Of a DNA stretch of 64,000 nucleotides, positions 51,408 through 61,627 are shown piece after piece. Under the pieces are notes generated by a model. That model did no database searches. It was given only the letters and a program-made list of their open reading frames with translations, and was not told the origin of the DNA. Made by a program: the position numbers and the translations under genes. The stretch lies in assembly GCF_001548675.1 (NCBI RefSeq), contig NZ_CP010834.1, positions 1,461,501 to 1,525,500 on the forward strand, in the 5' to 3' direction. The stretch comes from Methanobrevibacter sp. YE315 (GTDB lineage: Archaea; Methanobacteriota; Methanobacteria; Methanobacteriales; Methanobacteriaceae). The stretch's first letter is position 1, and each line of letters begins with the position of its first letter.

Positions 51408-53387
51408 TCACTTTTTCATTCCTTTACGTGTCTTAATGGCCTGTCCTGTATTGAATGATTCAATTTCACAGGCTCCTAACAGTGATTTTCCATAAGCAAG
51501 TAATTTATCCTCTTCATTTACAATCAATACTTCATCCTTTGCCCTGATATTTTCATCGCATTCGACAACGAATTTGGAAAATACGCTTTTACCGTCAAGT
51601 GCAAACGGTTCTGAATCCTTATTTACAACAACCCTATTTTTAGGATATGGCATTGCATTGTGAAGCCTTTTTGCACCTTCTTTTGACAAAATCAAATATG
51701 AATCTGAAGCCCTCATATTTACAATCAATGTTTTGCCGTCATAGATATGTCTGATTTTTCCTGTTTTTTTACTTTTTTCAATGTTGATGTTTCCTGTAAA
51801 GAGTGCTTCTCCGGCACCAACTCCAAATTGATAATCTGCAATGGCCTTTATCTTTTTGACATCATCCTTTTTGTATCTTATTTCATTTGAATCAGTGCAT
51901 TTGTTGTAAAGGCCAACATCAAGATCCTTAATTATTTTTGAATGAATCAATACCTGCTCATAATATTCTACAAATTCAGATATGAAATCCTCTACAAATT
52001 CTATGCTGTCAACATCACGTGTTTTTGGCGCATCATTTTGACTTAAAGGATAGACTTCATCAATTTCCAGTGGAATCAATCCGAACGGAACATCCAAAAC
52101 CATAAAGTCAGTATTATCCAAATCTATTTCCTGTTCAGCTCCATAAATATAAAATTCCCCCAGTTTTCCGGAGATGAATTTTGAGTAAGGCTTTCTTGTT
52201 GGAGGAAGTATTATCAAATCTCGTTTTTTAGGCATTTCACGCAATTTCTGCATGTGCCTTAACACTTCGCTTCTGCACAAGGATTCAGGGCCTGTGTAGA
52301 AGAATGCTGATTTTTTGCTTCTAGGGTCATATTTTTCTAAATCACTTGAATAGTTTCCAAGCTGTCTTACAGCCTCCAACAGTGCAGGGTGTGCTCTGCA
52401 TCTTTCTTCAACGAGTTCCATCAAGTTGCCATCATATATGGCTTGCCTGATTAATCTTAACTCTGCAAATGAAACATATAGATTATGTTTGGCAATCAGA
52501 TCCCTTCTCTGTTCCTTAGGCATTGCCCTTAAATCATCAGGAGTGTATTTGGCGCACACTTCACAAGAGCATGGCATTTCCTGCAAGTTTTCCAGTTTGA
52601 ATGTGCCTCTTGTTGATAAAAGCCTATCATCTTCAGCATATAGGATATAGGCTGCTGAGTCAAACAGGTCGCATCCCATTGCAACGCACAATGCAAATAT
52701 CATCGGATGGCCGGCACCCATCAAATGGCGTGCGGTATTGTCAGGCAGTTCCTTCATTGAATTCATTACAACATCAACAAGATCCTTATAGTGATATGAT
52801 TCCATTAAAGGAACAACCGCTCCAATTGGATACAAATCAGCATCGAGTTTGGACAATTCACGTGCACATTCACGTCTTAAATCAAGGAAAGTTGAACCTT
52901 GAACAACGGAATTCAAAAGCATTTCCATATTCTGTTCCTTTTTGAATTCGACTGCTTCCCTTGCCCTTTCCAGAGTTATTTCCAAATCGCTTTCAGCTTT
53001 TTGCCTTTCAACAAAAGGAGCTGTCGGAATGTCCAGGCTAGTTCCGATGTCAGTTTTGATTAATTCCTGAAATTCTATTACTTCCTTGTTTGTTATTTCC
53101 ACATCACCATAAACAGATAACTGAAATGAACCTGAATCGGTCATTATTGGGCCATCGAAGTTGATTAACTTATGTAAACCTTCATCAATGGCTTTCTGCT
53201 TCAGTTCTTCATCTTTATAAATTAGATATGCATTTGTAATAACAATATCAGCACCATATTTGCCGACTTCTATTGCTTGCTTTCGCGGATGAATAACCGG
53301 CATCAATGCGGGAGTCCTTACATCACCATGTTTGGTTTTTAAAACTCCAACACGACCCATATTATCTTTTGCTTTAATTTCAAACAT
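51408..53387 (-). CDS. tgtA: tRNA-guanine(15) transglycosylase TgtA (archaeosine synthesis)
   Basis: A 659-residue enzyme replacing G15 of archaeal tRNAs with preQ0, first step to archaeosine. The N-terminal TIM-barrel has DGPIMTDSGSFQLSVYGDV (catalytic Asp region) and IPTAPFVERQ; the Zn site is CSCEVC with downstream H; middle domains C1-C2 follow and a PUA domain closes the protein (RVVVNKDSEPFALDGKSVFS). Length is typical of the archaeal enzyme. It is preceded by AAGGT and a TATA-like stretch. Confidence 0.95.
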   Translation of the reverse strand: MFEIKAKDNMGRVGVLKTKHGDVRTPALMPVIHPRKQAIEVGKYGADIVITNAYLIYKDEELKQKAIDEGLHKLINFDGPIMTDSGSFQLSVYGDVEITNKEVIEFQELIKTDIGTSLDIPTAPFVERQKAESDLEITLERAREAVEFKKEQNMEMLLNSVVQGSTFLDLRRECARELSKLDADLYPIGAVVPLMESYHYKDLVDVVMNSMKELPDNTARHLMGAGHPMIFALCVAMGCDLFDSAAYILYAEDDRLLSTRGTFKLENLQEMPCSCEVCAKYTPDDLRAMPKEQRRDLIAKHNLYVSFAELRLIRQAIYDGNLMELVEERCRAHPALLEAVRQLGNYSSDLEKYDPRSKKSAFFYTGPESLCRSEVLRHMQKLREMPKKRDLIILPPTRKPYSKFISGKLGEFYIYGAEQEIDLDNTDFMVLDVPFGLIPLEIDEVYPLSQNDAPKTRDVDSIEFVEDFISEFVEYYEQVLIHSKIIKDLDVGLYNKCTDSNEIRYKKDDVKKIKAIADYQFGVGAGEALFTGNINIEKSKKTGKIRHIYDGKTLIVNMRASDSYLILSKEGAKRLHNAMPYPKNRVVVNKDSEPFALDGKSVFSKFVVECDENIRAKDEVLIVNEEDKLLAYGKSLLGACEIESFNTGQAIKTRKGMKK

Positions 53388-53654
53388 TTATATAACCTTA
53401 ATTGTATTATTAATAATAAATATGCCTAAAATAAAATATTAAAGGCAAAAATAATTCTTTTTTAAAAAAAATCATCTCCAAAAAATGGAGTTACTACTTA
53501 TCTAAATTAAATTTTAATTAGAAATTATATAAATTTTGCTCATATGACAATTAAAAAAATAAATCAAATCATTAAAAATAGCTGAGAGTCGAAAATTGTG
53601 GCAAATTAAAAATAATCAATAAATATTAAAAAAACTAAATTTATTATAGATAAG

Positions 53655-54866
53655 ATGAGTTACGAAAATAGTGCCAGAATTATTAACGATGATATTTTTG
53701 ATTTGGTGAATGAATATTTTAGTAAAGAAAGAAGTAGTCGAAATAATGAAAGTAGGCTTAATTTTTTTGATACTTACAACGATTATTTTGTTTTAACTGA
53801 TGATGGATCTTATTCTATTAATTCAAAAGAAATAAATAACAAAATTGAAACACTTCATACATCTACAGGTGCAATAAGTGAGTCATTTGAGAAATTTATC
53901 AAGCCGATGAAGTTCAACTATGAAGATGATATTGCGATTTTGGACATCTGCGCAGGACTGGGATACAACACATCTGCCGCAATATCCGATTTTTTAAAGA
54001 ACTCCGATAAAAATCTAACCATAGACATGGTGGAAATCTCAAAAGCAACACTTGCATGCGGCCTGTTGGTCCCATCCCCCATTAAGGAACATGATATTAC
54101 AAAAAAGGCCATTGAAAATGAATTGATAAAACAAGGTTATGCGACATTGGAATTGGAAAAAGGCGAAATTCCACAAAACATCAGCATCAACGTCTATATT
54201 GAGGATGCAAGACAGACCGTGCAGAAACTAAAAGACGATTCATATGATGCAATATTTCTGGATCCGTTCAGTCAAAATATGGCTCCGGAACTGTTTTCAA
54301 TTGAATTTTTTAAGGAATTCAGACGGGTAATAAAGGACGATGGAATCGTTGCAACCTATACCTCATCAGCACCAGTTAGAGCAGGATTCATTGAAGCTGA
54401 CTTTTACATTGGCCAAGGCCCTATTTTTGGAAGAAAACAAGGCGGAACACTGGCCAGTCCCAATCCACTAATGTTGGATACCGCCCTTCCAAAGAATGAT
54501 GAGATTAGGATTGCGCTTTCCGATGTCGGAATACCATTCAGAGACCCTAATTTAAACAGCAGCAGTGAAACTATTTTGAATAACAGAACAGAAGAAAGGC
54601 ATGCTGCACGCCACAACACAAAAATATCCTCGGCCGTCAAGACACCAATATTTTTAGGCGACGAAATGGATGATGAAAAACTGAAAAGACGCGTTGAGCG
54701 TAACTTGGAAAAAATGAACATTCCATCAACAACATCAAAAGAAGCTTATTATATTATTGAATGCGAAAATAATTACTCTAAAATACAGGATGAAAAAAAC
54801 AACTCCAGAAACAGAATTCTGGATATGAAAAAAAGATTAAAAAAAGTTAAATCAGGAAATTATTAA
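53655..54866 (+). CDS. MnmC-like SAM-dependent methyltransferase
   Basis: A 403-residue protein. Motif I is LDICAGLGYNTSAAI, MVEISKATLACGLL marks the SAM ribose acidic residue, and the catalytic strand is DAIFLDPFSQNMAPELFS, characteristic of the MnmC-like (Methyltransf_30) family that methylates modified tRNA uridines. N-terminal ~90 residues carry the TLHTSTGAISES segment shared by archaeal members; the C-terminal tail is lysine-rich and could bind RNA. The archaeal substrate is unsettled. Its stop overlaps by 4 bp the stop of the convergent surface-protein gene. Confidence 0.83.
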   Translation: MSYENSARIINDDIFDLVNEYFSKERSSRNNESRLNFFDTYNDYFVLTDDGSYSINSKEINNKIETLHTSTGAISESFEKFIKPMKFNYEDDIAILDICAGLGYNTSAAISDFLKNSDKNLTIDMVEISKATLACGLLVPSPIKEHDITKKAIENELIKQGYATLELEKGEIPQNISINVYIEDARQTVQKLKDDSYDAIFLDPFSQNMAPELFSIEFFKEFRRVIKDDGIVATYTSSAPVRAGFIEADFYIGQGPIFGRKQGGTLASPNPLMLDTALPKNDEIRIALSDVGIPFRDPNLNSSSETILNNRTEERHAARHNTKISSAVKTPIFLGDEMDDEKLKRRVERNLEKMNIPSTTSKEAYYIIECENNYSKIQDEKNNSRNRILDMKKRLKKVKSGNY

Positions 54867-56986
54867 TCTTTTATATAAACATAATCTCCTGCTAAAAGGT
54901 CATAAGCGTCCTGTTTTGTAGTTTTTACCGGAGTAGTCAAAGCAGTTAAATCTCCACCGCCACCACCGTGGTTATGTCCATAAATGGACCAGTCAGAGTC
55001 ACAGTCAGCGCAGATTATAATACCTTCGGCACTTCCCCCTTCCATGTTACCGGTTGCAGGGAAACGGCCCCAGTTATCATATTCATTACCTGCAAAGAAA
55101 ATGCTCCAATAAAGATTATGGCTTCCACAGTATGAACATGTTCTTGTTAACTGTACCTTATAGAAAGTATAACCATATTTTGACTCTTCACTTGCTGTTG
55201 ACGGCCTACCAATAGCTAAAATAGTTTTTCCATCAAGAGAAACACCATTTTCATCATAAACATTGGTCCCCTTACCTAAAACATAGACCTTTTTGGTTAA
55301 CTTATAACCCGTTTTCAAATCTTCACATACTGCATTATATGTGCCTTCATTGAGCTTGAAGCTATAAGTAGCAACACCATCGGTGTTTGTTGTAAGAGTC
55401 TTTGCCACATTATTGATTGTTATCTTCATTTTAGTGTTTTTTGCAACACTGCCGTCTAGATTCAAAAGGGTGGCAGTGAATTTAGTAGTAATGCCTTCAA
55501 TGGCCACAACGTCTGAAGCAACAATGGTAGCACGATTGACTGTAACTTTTGTACTGAACTGATAGCCTGTCCTTGGATCGACAGGTTTAATATAATAGGT
55601 TCCTTTCTTATCAAATTTGAAAGTTAAAGTTGCAACACCATTGTCATCAGTTGTAACCGTCTTTTTAACTCCATCAACATAAATATTCATCTTTTTGTTT
55701 TTGGCTAAAGATTCGCTGACGTACAAGGTAAGCTTATACTTTGTATTTGTTCCCGCAAAAGTGGTTATTGTTGCAGGAGCATCTATAGGAGACAATACCT
55801 TGATTTTGTTTGTTTTTTTCTCTCCAGTGACCGGATTAATCAATTGAATGGAATAAGTCCCCGGAAATGAATTTACAGAAATTTTAGCATAACCGTTTGC
55901 ATCGGTTTTTATGGTATAGTCCTGATTAGTGTAATATCTAACATTTGAATTTGCCAATGGTTTGGCGTCTGTACCATAGAATCTGGCGGTGAATACTTTG
56001 GCACTCAAATAATGCTTTTCAAAATCACTTGAAACAATTGAATCCTTAACAGTGATTTTATTGGAAATTGTATCTCCGCCCGGATGTATTGACTTAATGG
56101 TATAGGTTCCAGGTGCCATATTAAGAGTTATTGAAGCAACACCATTGGAATCGGTTGTTTTGGTATAAGAATTTGACCCAACAAATTTGAATGTGATATC
56201 CTTATTGGCCAAAGCCTTACCTGTACCGTCTAAAAATTTAGCGGTGAACTCAGCGCCCTTACATACAGTCATATCCTTTGCTGTAACCGCATGCTTGACG
56301 TTGATTGTATTGGTTACCATATCCCCATTAGGATGTATGGAATTAATAGTATAAGTTCCAACAAGCATATTAAGGGCTATTGAAGCAACACCATTGGAAT
56401 TGGTTTTTCTGGTATAACTGTTAGATCCAACAAACTTGAATGTAATGTCAGTATTGGCTAAAGCCTTTCCTGTGCTATCTAAAAATTTAGCAGTGAATGT
56501 AGAACCTGCCTTATAATATGCAACAACATTACTTGCTGAAACTACATGTTTTACTGTAATAGTATTTTTAGAAGTAGCTGAATGACCATAAGCCATTGAA
56601 ACCATATAGGTGCCCGGCTTTAAGTTATACAAAGCAAATGTGACTTTACCGTTTGAATCAGTATTTTTTGTATAGGTAGTGCCGTTTACCCAGAAATTAA
56701 CAGGAGCCCCAACTAAAGGATTTCCGTTTTTAGTCAAAACGCCTGAATATTTATTAGTTCCCTTATAATACATTGTAACATTATTAGCTTGCATAGAATA
56801 AGAGGATTCTTCTGACGAAACTTGTTCATTTGTTGAACTATCTTGAGGAACCATCGATGGTGGTTCATCATCCAAATCGCTAGCAATCACATCATCAGTT
56901 CCATTGTTGTCTGCAGCTGAAACTGCAGAAATAGATAATATGAAAACTAGTAATAATAACACAATCTTTAATTTTTTATTAAACAT
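54863..56986 (-). CDS. Surface protein with six Ig-like repeats and CxxC-CxxC C-terminal domain
   Basis: A 707-residue exported protein. A signal peptide (FNKKLKIVLLLLVFILSISA, then VSAAD) is followed by an acidic, serine-rich segment and six Ig-like repeats of about 85 residues (roughly 70-575), each with the pattern DSNGVASITLNMAPGTYTIK; repeats 2 and 3 are near-identical (FKFVGSNSYT). The last ~125 residues form another domain: LDGKTILAIGRPS, then CSYCGSHNLYWSIFFAGNE and IIICADCDSDWSIYGHNH, a probable metal-binding two-CxxC site. No membrane anchor is seen. ATG 56986 follows GGAG; five more codons are open upstream. It is an adhesin-like cell-surface protein of unknown partner. Confidence 0.85.
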   Translation of the reverse strand: MFNKKLKIVLLLLVFILSISAVSAADNNGTDDVIASDLDDEPPSMVPQDSSTNEQVSSEESSYSMQANNVTMYYKGTNKYSGVLTKNGNPLVGAPVNFWVNGTTYTKNTDSNGKVTFALYNLKPGTYMVSMAYGHSATSKNTITVKHVVSASNVVAYYKAGSTFTAKFLDSTGKALANTDITFKFVGSNSYTRKTNSNGVASIALNMLVGTYTINSIHPNGDMVTNTINVKHAVTAKDMTVCKGAEFTAKFLDGTGKALANKDITFKFVGSNSYTKTTDSNGVASITLNMAPGTYTIKSIHPGGDTISNKITVKDSIVSSDFEKHYLSAKVFTARFYGTDAKPLANSNVRYYTNQDYTIKTDANGYAKISVNSFPGTYSIQLINPVTGEKKTNKIKVLSPIDAPATITTFAGTNTKYKLTLYVSESLAKNKKMNIYVDGVKKTVTTDDNGVATLTFKFDKKGTYYIKPVDPRTGYQFSTKVTVNRATIVASDVVAIEGITTKFTATLLNLDGSVAKNTKMKITINNVAKTLTTNTDGVATYSFKLNEGTYNAVCEDLKTGYKLTKKVYVLGKGTNVYDENGVSLDGKTILAIGRPSTASEESKYGYTFYKVQLTRTCSYCGSHNLYWSIFFAGNEYDNWGRFPATGNMEGGSAEGIIICADCDSDWSIYGHNHGGGGGDLTALTTPVKTTKQDAYDLLAGDYVYIKD

Positions 56987-57025
56987 AAACGTTAACTCCA
57001 TCTAACATTCTTATTTAATGGTATC

Positions 57026-57047
57026 AAGCTTTTTGTATAAAAAGCTT
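57026..57047 (-). promoter_or_regulatory. Palindrome at the promoter of the Ig-repeat gene
   Basis: AAGCTTTTT and AAAAAGCTT form a perfect 9-bp inverted repeat around a four-base centre, containing a TATA-like TTTTTATAC, about 40-60 bp before the start codon. The symmetric element may be an operator laid over the TATA box. Confidence 0.5.
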
Positions 57048-57361
57048 TTTATTTTGAAAAAAAGCTCAAATAATGTTAAATAAGTAAAAATAAGCAATTA
57101 TAGGTTAAAAAATATAATAAATATGTTAAATTAATTGAAATTATTATTAAAAGAAAAAAATCCATTGAAATCAAAAATTTCAAATTCAATAAAACCATTA
57201 AAAAGTCTTAAAAACAGATGAAAAAGCATTTCAAGTAATATTATTGAAAAAACAGCAAAATAAAATAAAACAAAATTAAACTGCTTAAAATCGAAAAAAT
57301 AAGATAAAACAAATCCTTATTTAAAAAACTGAGGAATAATACTTAAAAAAAGAAAAAATTA

Positions 57362-57385
57362 AATAAGGTTAAAAAAACCCTTATT
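57362..57385 (-). terminator. Terminator of the pur-cobA-glmS operon
   Basis: AATAAGG and CCTTATT pair around a ten-base loop, overlapping the glmS stop codon; the minus strand continues with TTTAATTTTTTCTTTTTTTAAG. Confidence 0.65.
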
Positions 57386-59165
57386 CAACAGTTACACATT
57401 TTGCTAAATTTTTAGGTTTATCAGGGTCGTGACCTTTCTCAAGAGTAATGTAATATGCGATTAACTGTAAAGGTACGATGTATACCAACGGTGCAATAAT
57501 TTCTTTGACTTCTGAATTTATTGCAATAACATCATTGGATTTTGCCCTGAGGGATTCATCATCATCAGCCCCAATAGCCAGCACATTAGCTCCACGGGAT
57601 TTTACTTCCTCTAAATTACTCATGGTCTTTCTATAATTGTCTCCCGGTGGAATGATAACAACAACAGGGATTCCTTCATCAATTAAAGCTAAAGGACCGT
57701 GTTTCAATTCACCGGCAGCATAACCTTCACCATGAATATAAGTGATTTCCTTAAGTTTCAATGCACCTTCAAGTGCTGTCGGGTATGAATAGCCTCTTCC
57801 CAAATAGAAAAAGTCACGTGCGTAATTGTATCTTTTTGAAATGTCTTTAATAAATTCGACATTTTCAAGAGACTCATCAATGAAATCAGGCACCTTGTCA
57901 AGCTCCTTAAGCAGTTCATTGTTTTTAGCAAGCAATGCCGCAAACAGATAGATTGATGTTAACTGGGCCACATAGGTCTTTGTTGCCGCAACTCCAATTT
58001 CAGGACCTGCCTGAGTTTGAATTACATATTGGGCCCTTCTGGTAATGGAAGAACCTGCCACATTTACAATACCTAAAGTTTTTGATGTCTGATTTGCAAC
58101 ATCCAATGCCTTAAGTGAATCTGCTGTTTCACCTGATTGAGAAATGAAAATAACTAAAGTATTATCATTTAAGGTATTTGCTGAATATTTGAATTCTGAA
58201 GCCAAAATCACATCAGTAGGAACTCCTGCAAGGGATTCAATAAGATATTTGCCTGTTAATGATGCATGATATGATGTTCCGCAAGCTACAAAGCATATCC
58301 TTTGAATGTCACCAACATCGTCAATGATGTTTTGAATGTTATCCTTTTGAGTTAGAGTGTTCCTAACGGCAATTGCCTGTTCATTAATCTCCTTAATCAT
58401 GAAATGATCATAGCCTTCTTTTTCAGCCATTTCAGGAGTCCAGTTGATTGTGTCAATTTCTTTGTTGACCACATTATCGAATTCATCATGAACAACAACA
58501 CCGTCCCTGTCTATGATGACGATTTCACCTCTTTCCGGATATATTATATCACGGGCATATTTCAAGATAGCCGGTGAATCTGAAGCGAGATAATATCCTT
58601 TTTCCCCAATTCCAACAATCAGCGGGGAATCCTTACGTGTTGCAACAATTTTATCAGGTTCATTTATGGAAATTGCTGCAATCGCATATGCTCCTTCAAT
58701 CACTTCAATTGTTTTTCTAACGGCATGCTCCAAATCAAACTTTTCATCCATGAATTTCTTAATCAAATGGGGGATGACTTCAGTGTCAGTGTCAGATTTG
58801 AAGACATGACCTTCAAGAATCAGTTTTTCCTTAATTTCCAAATAATTTTCGATAATACCGTTGTGAACGACTGCAACGGTTTTGTCTTCATCAACATGAG
58901 GGTGTGAATTTAATTTGGACGGGTCTCCATGTGTTGCCCAGCGAACATGTGCTATACCAAAGTTTCCAGGCATATCAGTGAGATTTAATTTCTTATCCAC
59001 TTCTTCAATTTTTCCCTTATCCTTTTTAATATGGATTTTACCATCGAAAAAAGTAGCTAATCCAATTGAGTCATAGCCCCTATATTCCAGCTTTGAAATA
59101 CAGTCAAAAAGGATTGGCGCTACATCTTCTTCATCCTTCAAAATACAACCAACAATTCCACACAT
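57381..59165 (-). CDS. glmS: Glutamine-fructose-6-phosphate aminotransferase (isomerizing)
   Basis: A 594-residue enzyme making glucosamine-6-phosphate from fructose-6-phosphate and glutamine, entry to amino sugars of pseudomurein and glycans. Cys2 of MCGIVGC is the glutaminase nucleophile, after removal of Met; VRWATHGDPSKLNSHPH continues that domain. Two SIS isomerase domains follow (CGTSYHASLTGKY, SQSGETADSLKAL, and the second at ~450-590), ending KNLAKCVTVE as in the family. AAGGTGAT precedes the ATG, 4 bp after cobA. Confidence 0.97.
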   Translation of the reverse strand: MCGIVGCILKDEEDVAPILFDCISKLEYRGYDSIGLATFFDGKIHIKKDKGKIEEVDKKLNLTDMPGNFGIAHVRWATHGDPSKLNSHPHVDEDKTVAVVHNGIIENYLEIKEKLILEGHVFKSDTDTEVIPHLIKKFMDEKFDLEHAVRKTIEVIEGAYAIAAISINEPDKIVATRKDSPLIVGIGEKGYYLASDSPAILKYARDIIYPERGEIVIIDRDGVVVHDEFDNVVNKEIDTINWTPEMAEKEGYDHFMIKEINEQAIAVRNTLTQKDNIQNIIDDVGDIQRICFVACGTSYHASLTGKYLIESLAGVPTDVILASEFKYSANTLNDNTLVIFISQSGETADSLKALDVANQTSKTLGIVNVAGSSITRRAQYVIQTQAGPEIGVAATKTYVAQLTSIYLFAALLAKNNELLKELDKVPDFIDESLENVEFIKDISKRYNYARDFFYLGRGYSYPTALEGALKLKEITYIHGEGYAAGELKHGPLALIDEGIPVVVIIPPGDNYRKTMSNLEEVKSRGANVLAIGADDDESLRAKSNDVIAINSEVKEIIAPLVYIVPLQLIAYYITLEKGHDPDKPKNLAKCVTVE

Positions 59166-59169
59166 CTAA

Positions 59170-59886
59170 TCACCTTTGATACTCATAAATATCCTTATAA
59201 AGTTTTACAACATCTCCAATAATCAAAATTGCAGGAGTGTTGATTTTTTTATCTGAAATATCTTCCAAAGTTCCGAATACAATATTCTCATCAGGCAATG
59301 TACCACTTTCAATTGCACAAACGGGAGTGTCTTTTGAACGATATTTCATAATTTCAGCTGTGTTTTCTTTAATATTTCCTATTCCCATTAAAATTACTAA
59401 AGTATCAGCTGTATAATCCCAATGAACTTGACTTTCCTCTTTTGTTGGGTCTTCATGACCTGTTACAACAGTAACTGAAGTTGCAACCGCTCTGTGAGTT
59501 ACAGGTAGTCCTAGAGAAGTTGGTGCTCCAATAGCTGAAGTTACACCTGGAATAACTACAAATTTGATATCATGTTCCATTAAAGCCAATATTTCTTCTC
59601 CTCCACGACCAAAAACAAATGGGTCTCCTCCTTTAAGCCTTACAACATTTTCATGTTTTTTAGCCTGTTGGATAATCAACTCATTTATCTCATCTTGGGT
59701 CTTGTAATGTTCTCCTGCTTTTTTACCGACATATATTCTTTCTGCAGTATCAGGAGCATGAGCCAATATTTCTTCATTAGCCAAATAATCATATAATACA
59801 ACATCAGCTTTATTTAAAGCTTTTACAGCTTTAAGAGTTATTAAATCAGCATCTCCAGGTCCTGCACCAATCAAATAAACTACCAT
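59170..59886 (-). CDS. cobA: Uroporphyrinogen-III C-methyltransferase
   Basis: A 238-residue SAM enzyme that methylates uroporphyrinogen III at C2 and C7 to precorrin-2, needed for siroheme, cobamide and coenzyme F430. The N-terminus is [20 protein letters not shown], with [18 protein letters not shown] and [20 protein letters not shown], all canonical. Length is that of the single-domain enzyme. It lies between purQ and glmS; this order is operon neighbourhood only and implies no joint pathway. Confidence 0.96.
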   Translation of the reverse strand: MVVYLIGAGPGDADLITLKAVKALNKADVVLYDYLANEEILAHAPDTAERIYVGKKAGEHYKTQDEINELIIQQAKKHENVVRLKGGDPFVFGRGGEEILALMEHDIKFVVIPGVTSAIGAPTSLGLPVTHRAVATSVTVVTGHEDPTKEESQVHWDYTADTLVILMGIGNIKENTAEIMKYRSKDTPVCAIESGTLPDENIVFGTLEDISDKKINTPAILIIGDVVKLYKDIYEYQR

Positions 59887-59893
59887 TATATCA

Positions 59894-60538
59894 CTATAAA
59901 AATCCTTTAAAGAAATTTAAACCATCATCAGAACCGAAAATCTTTTCACAAGCCCTTTCAGGGTGAGGCATCATGGCACATACAAGCCCTGATTCGTCAC
60001 ATACGCTTGTAATAGCTTCCATGGACCCGTTAGGGTTTTTGCCTTCGAACTGCAATACAATTTGATCCTGATCCTTCAACAAATCAATATTTTCTGTATA
60101 AAATCTGCCTTCAGCATGAGCAATAGGAAGAGCAATGGTCTGATTATTATTGAATGCTTTTGTAAAAGGAGTCCTATTGGTTGAAACTTTCAAGTCAACC
60201 CACTCACAATTGAATTTAGGATTTTCATTTGTTATGAAAATTCCTGGAACGAGACCAATTTCTCCTAAAATTTGAGCGCCGTTACAGATTCCTAAAACAG
60301 GTTTTTCCTCTTTTACCAATTCTTTGATTCCATCGATTACAGGGGTGATGGATGCCATTGCACCTGCTCTTAAGTAATCCCCGTATGAAAAACCTCCAGG
60401 AATAACAATACCATCATAATCTGTTAATTTTTCCTCACTCCACCAAATATACTCAGGTGTAAGACCGGCCAATTCAATAGCCTGTGCAACATCCCTGTCA
60501 CAATTGGTTCCCGGAAATCTTATTACTCCAATTTTCAT
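59894..60538 (-). CDS. purQ: Phosphoribosylformylglycinamidine synthase, glutaminase subunit
   Basis: A 214-residue class I glutamine amidotransferase delivering ammonia for FGAM synthesis in purine biosynthesis. It starts [20 protein letters not shown]; the nucleophile Cys is in [11 protein letters not shown] and the His/Glu pair in [12 protein letters not shown] 60538 follows AGGTG; seven upstream codons are open but lie over the ribosome-binding site. It works with PurS (adjacent) and the large PurL subunit, which is not in the window. Confidence 0.95.
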   Translation of the reverse strand: MKIGVIRFPGTNCDRDVAQAIELAGLTPEYIWWSEEKLTDYDGIVIPGGFSYGDYLRAGAMASITPVIDGIKELVKEEKPVLGICNGAQILGEIGLVPGIFITNENPKFNCEWVDLKVSTNRTPFTKAFNNNQTIALPIAHAEGRFYTENIDLLKDQDQIVLQFEGKNPNGSMEAITSVCDESGLVCAMMPHPERACEKIFGSDDGLNFFKGFL

Positions 60539-60546
60539 TTTTACAC

Positions 60547-60813
60547 CTATTTGCCACAAGCCATATTCTGTGGAATAACATTAATCTTATAATCATGAAT
60601 AACCGGATTACAAAGTAATCTTTCACACATGTCAACTACATTTTCCCTTATTGCTTCACGGTCTTCGCCTTCCATTTGGAATTTGATGATTTCAACAGTT
60701 TTAACATTATTTACATCATAACCAAGCAATTCAAGAGACCTTTCAATTGTAGTAGCTTCAGGGTTTAACATACCACTTTTTAAAGATATTTTCACTTCAA
60801 TATCGAATAACAT
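60547..60813 (-). CDS. purS: Phosphoribosylformylglycinamidine synthase subunit PurS
   Basis: An 88-residue ferredoxin-like subunit that bridges PurQ and PurL in the FGAM synthase complex. It shows the family pattern [20 protein letters not shown] and [13 protein letters not shown]. Its ATG directly follows the purC stop codon (TAGATG), with AAGGTGAT upstream, so coupling is tight. Confidence 0.93.
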   Translation of the reverse strand: MLFDIEVKISLKSGMLNPEATTIERSLELLGYDVNNVKTVEIIKFQMEGEDREAIRENVVDMCERLLCNPVIHDYKINVIPQNMACGK

Positions 60814-61542
60814 CTAAATCACCTTTTCATCATCAGGAATAATTCTATTATAAACTTCTATATAAGCATCCATAACTTCGCTGTCTTTTCCTTTTCTAAA
60901 TAATTCTTTATCCAACATGTCTAAAGTTTGACTGTCCCATAATCTGCATCCATCAGGAGAAATTTCATCACCTAAAAGGATGTTACCGTCTTTATCCTTA
61001 CCGAATTCGACTTTAAAATCAACTAAAATAATGCCAGCATCTTTCAGGAAAGCTGTTAGAACCTCATTGATTTTCAATGCCTTTTCAGTTAGGATGTCGA
61101 TTTCTTCCTGTGTAGCAATTCCTAAAGCTTTGATTATGGAATCATTAAGCATAGGGTCATGGTACTCATCATCCTTATAGTCCATTTGGACAATAGGCGG
61201 GTTTAATCTTTTACCATCTGCAATAGGATATTTACGGATTAAACTTCCTGTAGCAATGTTTCTGACAATGACTTCAATAGGAATCATTTCAAGTTTCTTT
61301 GCAATCATGACATTAGGTTCTGGCAAATCGATGAATTGGGTTTCAATGCCGTTTTCTTCCAATACCTTAAAGATTTTAGAAGAGATAATTGCATTATATG
61401 CCCCCTTGTTGTTCATTACTTCTTTACGTTCACCGTCACCAGCAGTCATATCATCTCTAAACTCAATAATGACCTCATCATCATTTGTAGAATTATATAC
61501 GCTTTTTACTTTACCGCAATTAATTAACTCTTTTTTGTCCAT
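60814..61542 (-). CDS. purC: SAICAR synthetase
   Basis: A 242-residue enzyme joining CAIR and aspartate with ATP in purine biosynthesis. KVKSVYNSTNDDEVIIEFRD is the N-terminal ATP-grasp-like lobe, IPIEVIVRNIATGSLIRKYP and LVDFKVEFGKDKDGNILLGD the signature segments, and SPDGCRLWD the end of the active site. First gene of the purC-purS-purQ-cobA-glmS unit. Confidence 0.96.
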   Translation of the reverse strand: MDKKELINCGKVKSVYNSTNDDEVIIEFRDDMTAGDGERKEVMNNKGAYNAIISSKIFKVLEENGIETQFIDLPEPNVMIAKKLEMIPIEVIVRNIATGSLIRKYPIADGKRLNPPIVQMDYKDDEYHDPMLNDSIIKALGIATQEEIDILTEKALKINEVLTAFLKDAGIILVDFKVEFGKDKDGNILLGDEISPDGCRLWDSQTLDMLDKELFRKGKDSEVMDAYIEVYNRIIPDDEKVI

Positions 61543-61627
61543 GATATCAACAAAATTAAATTATTATAATATAATTTTAGTTTTTAATATTATATAAAAA
61601 TACTTAAAAATAAAAAAAAGAATGTAG

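Noticed and set aside
53476-53490. CTCCA-AAAAA-TGGAG hairpin
   Set aside because: Only five base pairs and placed between divergent genes, where no terminator is expected.
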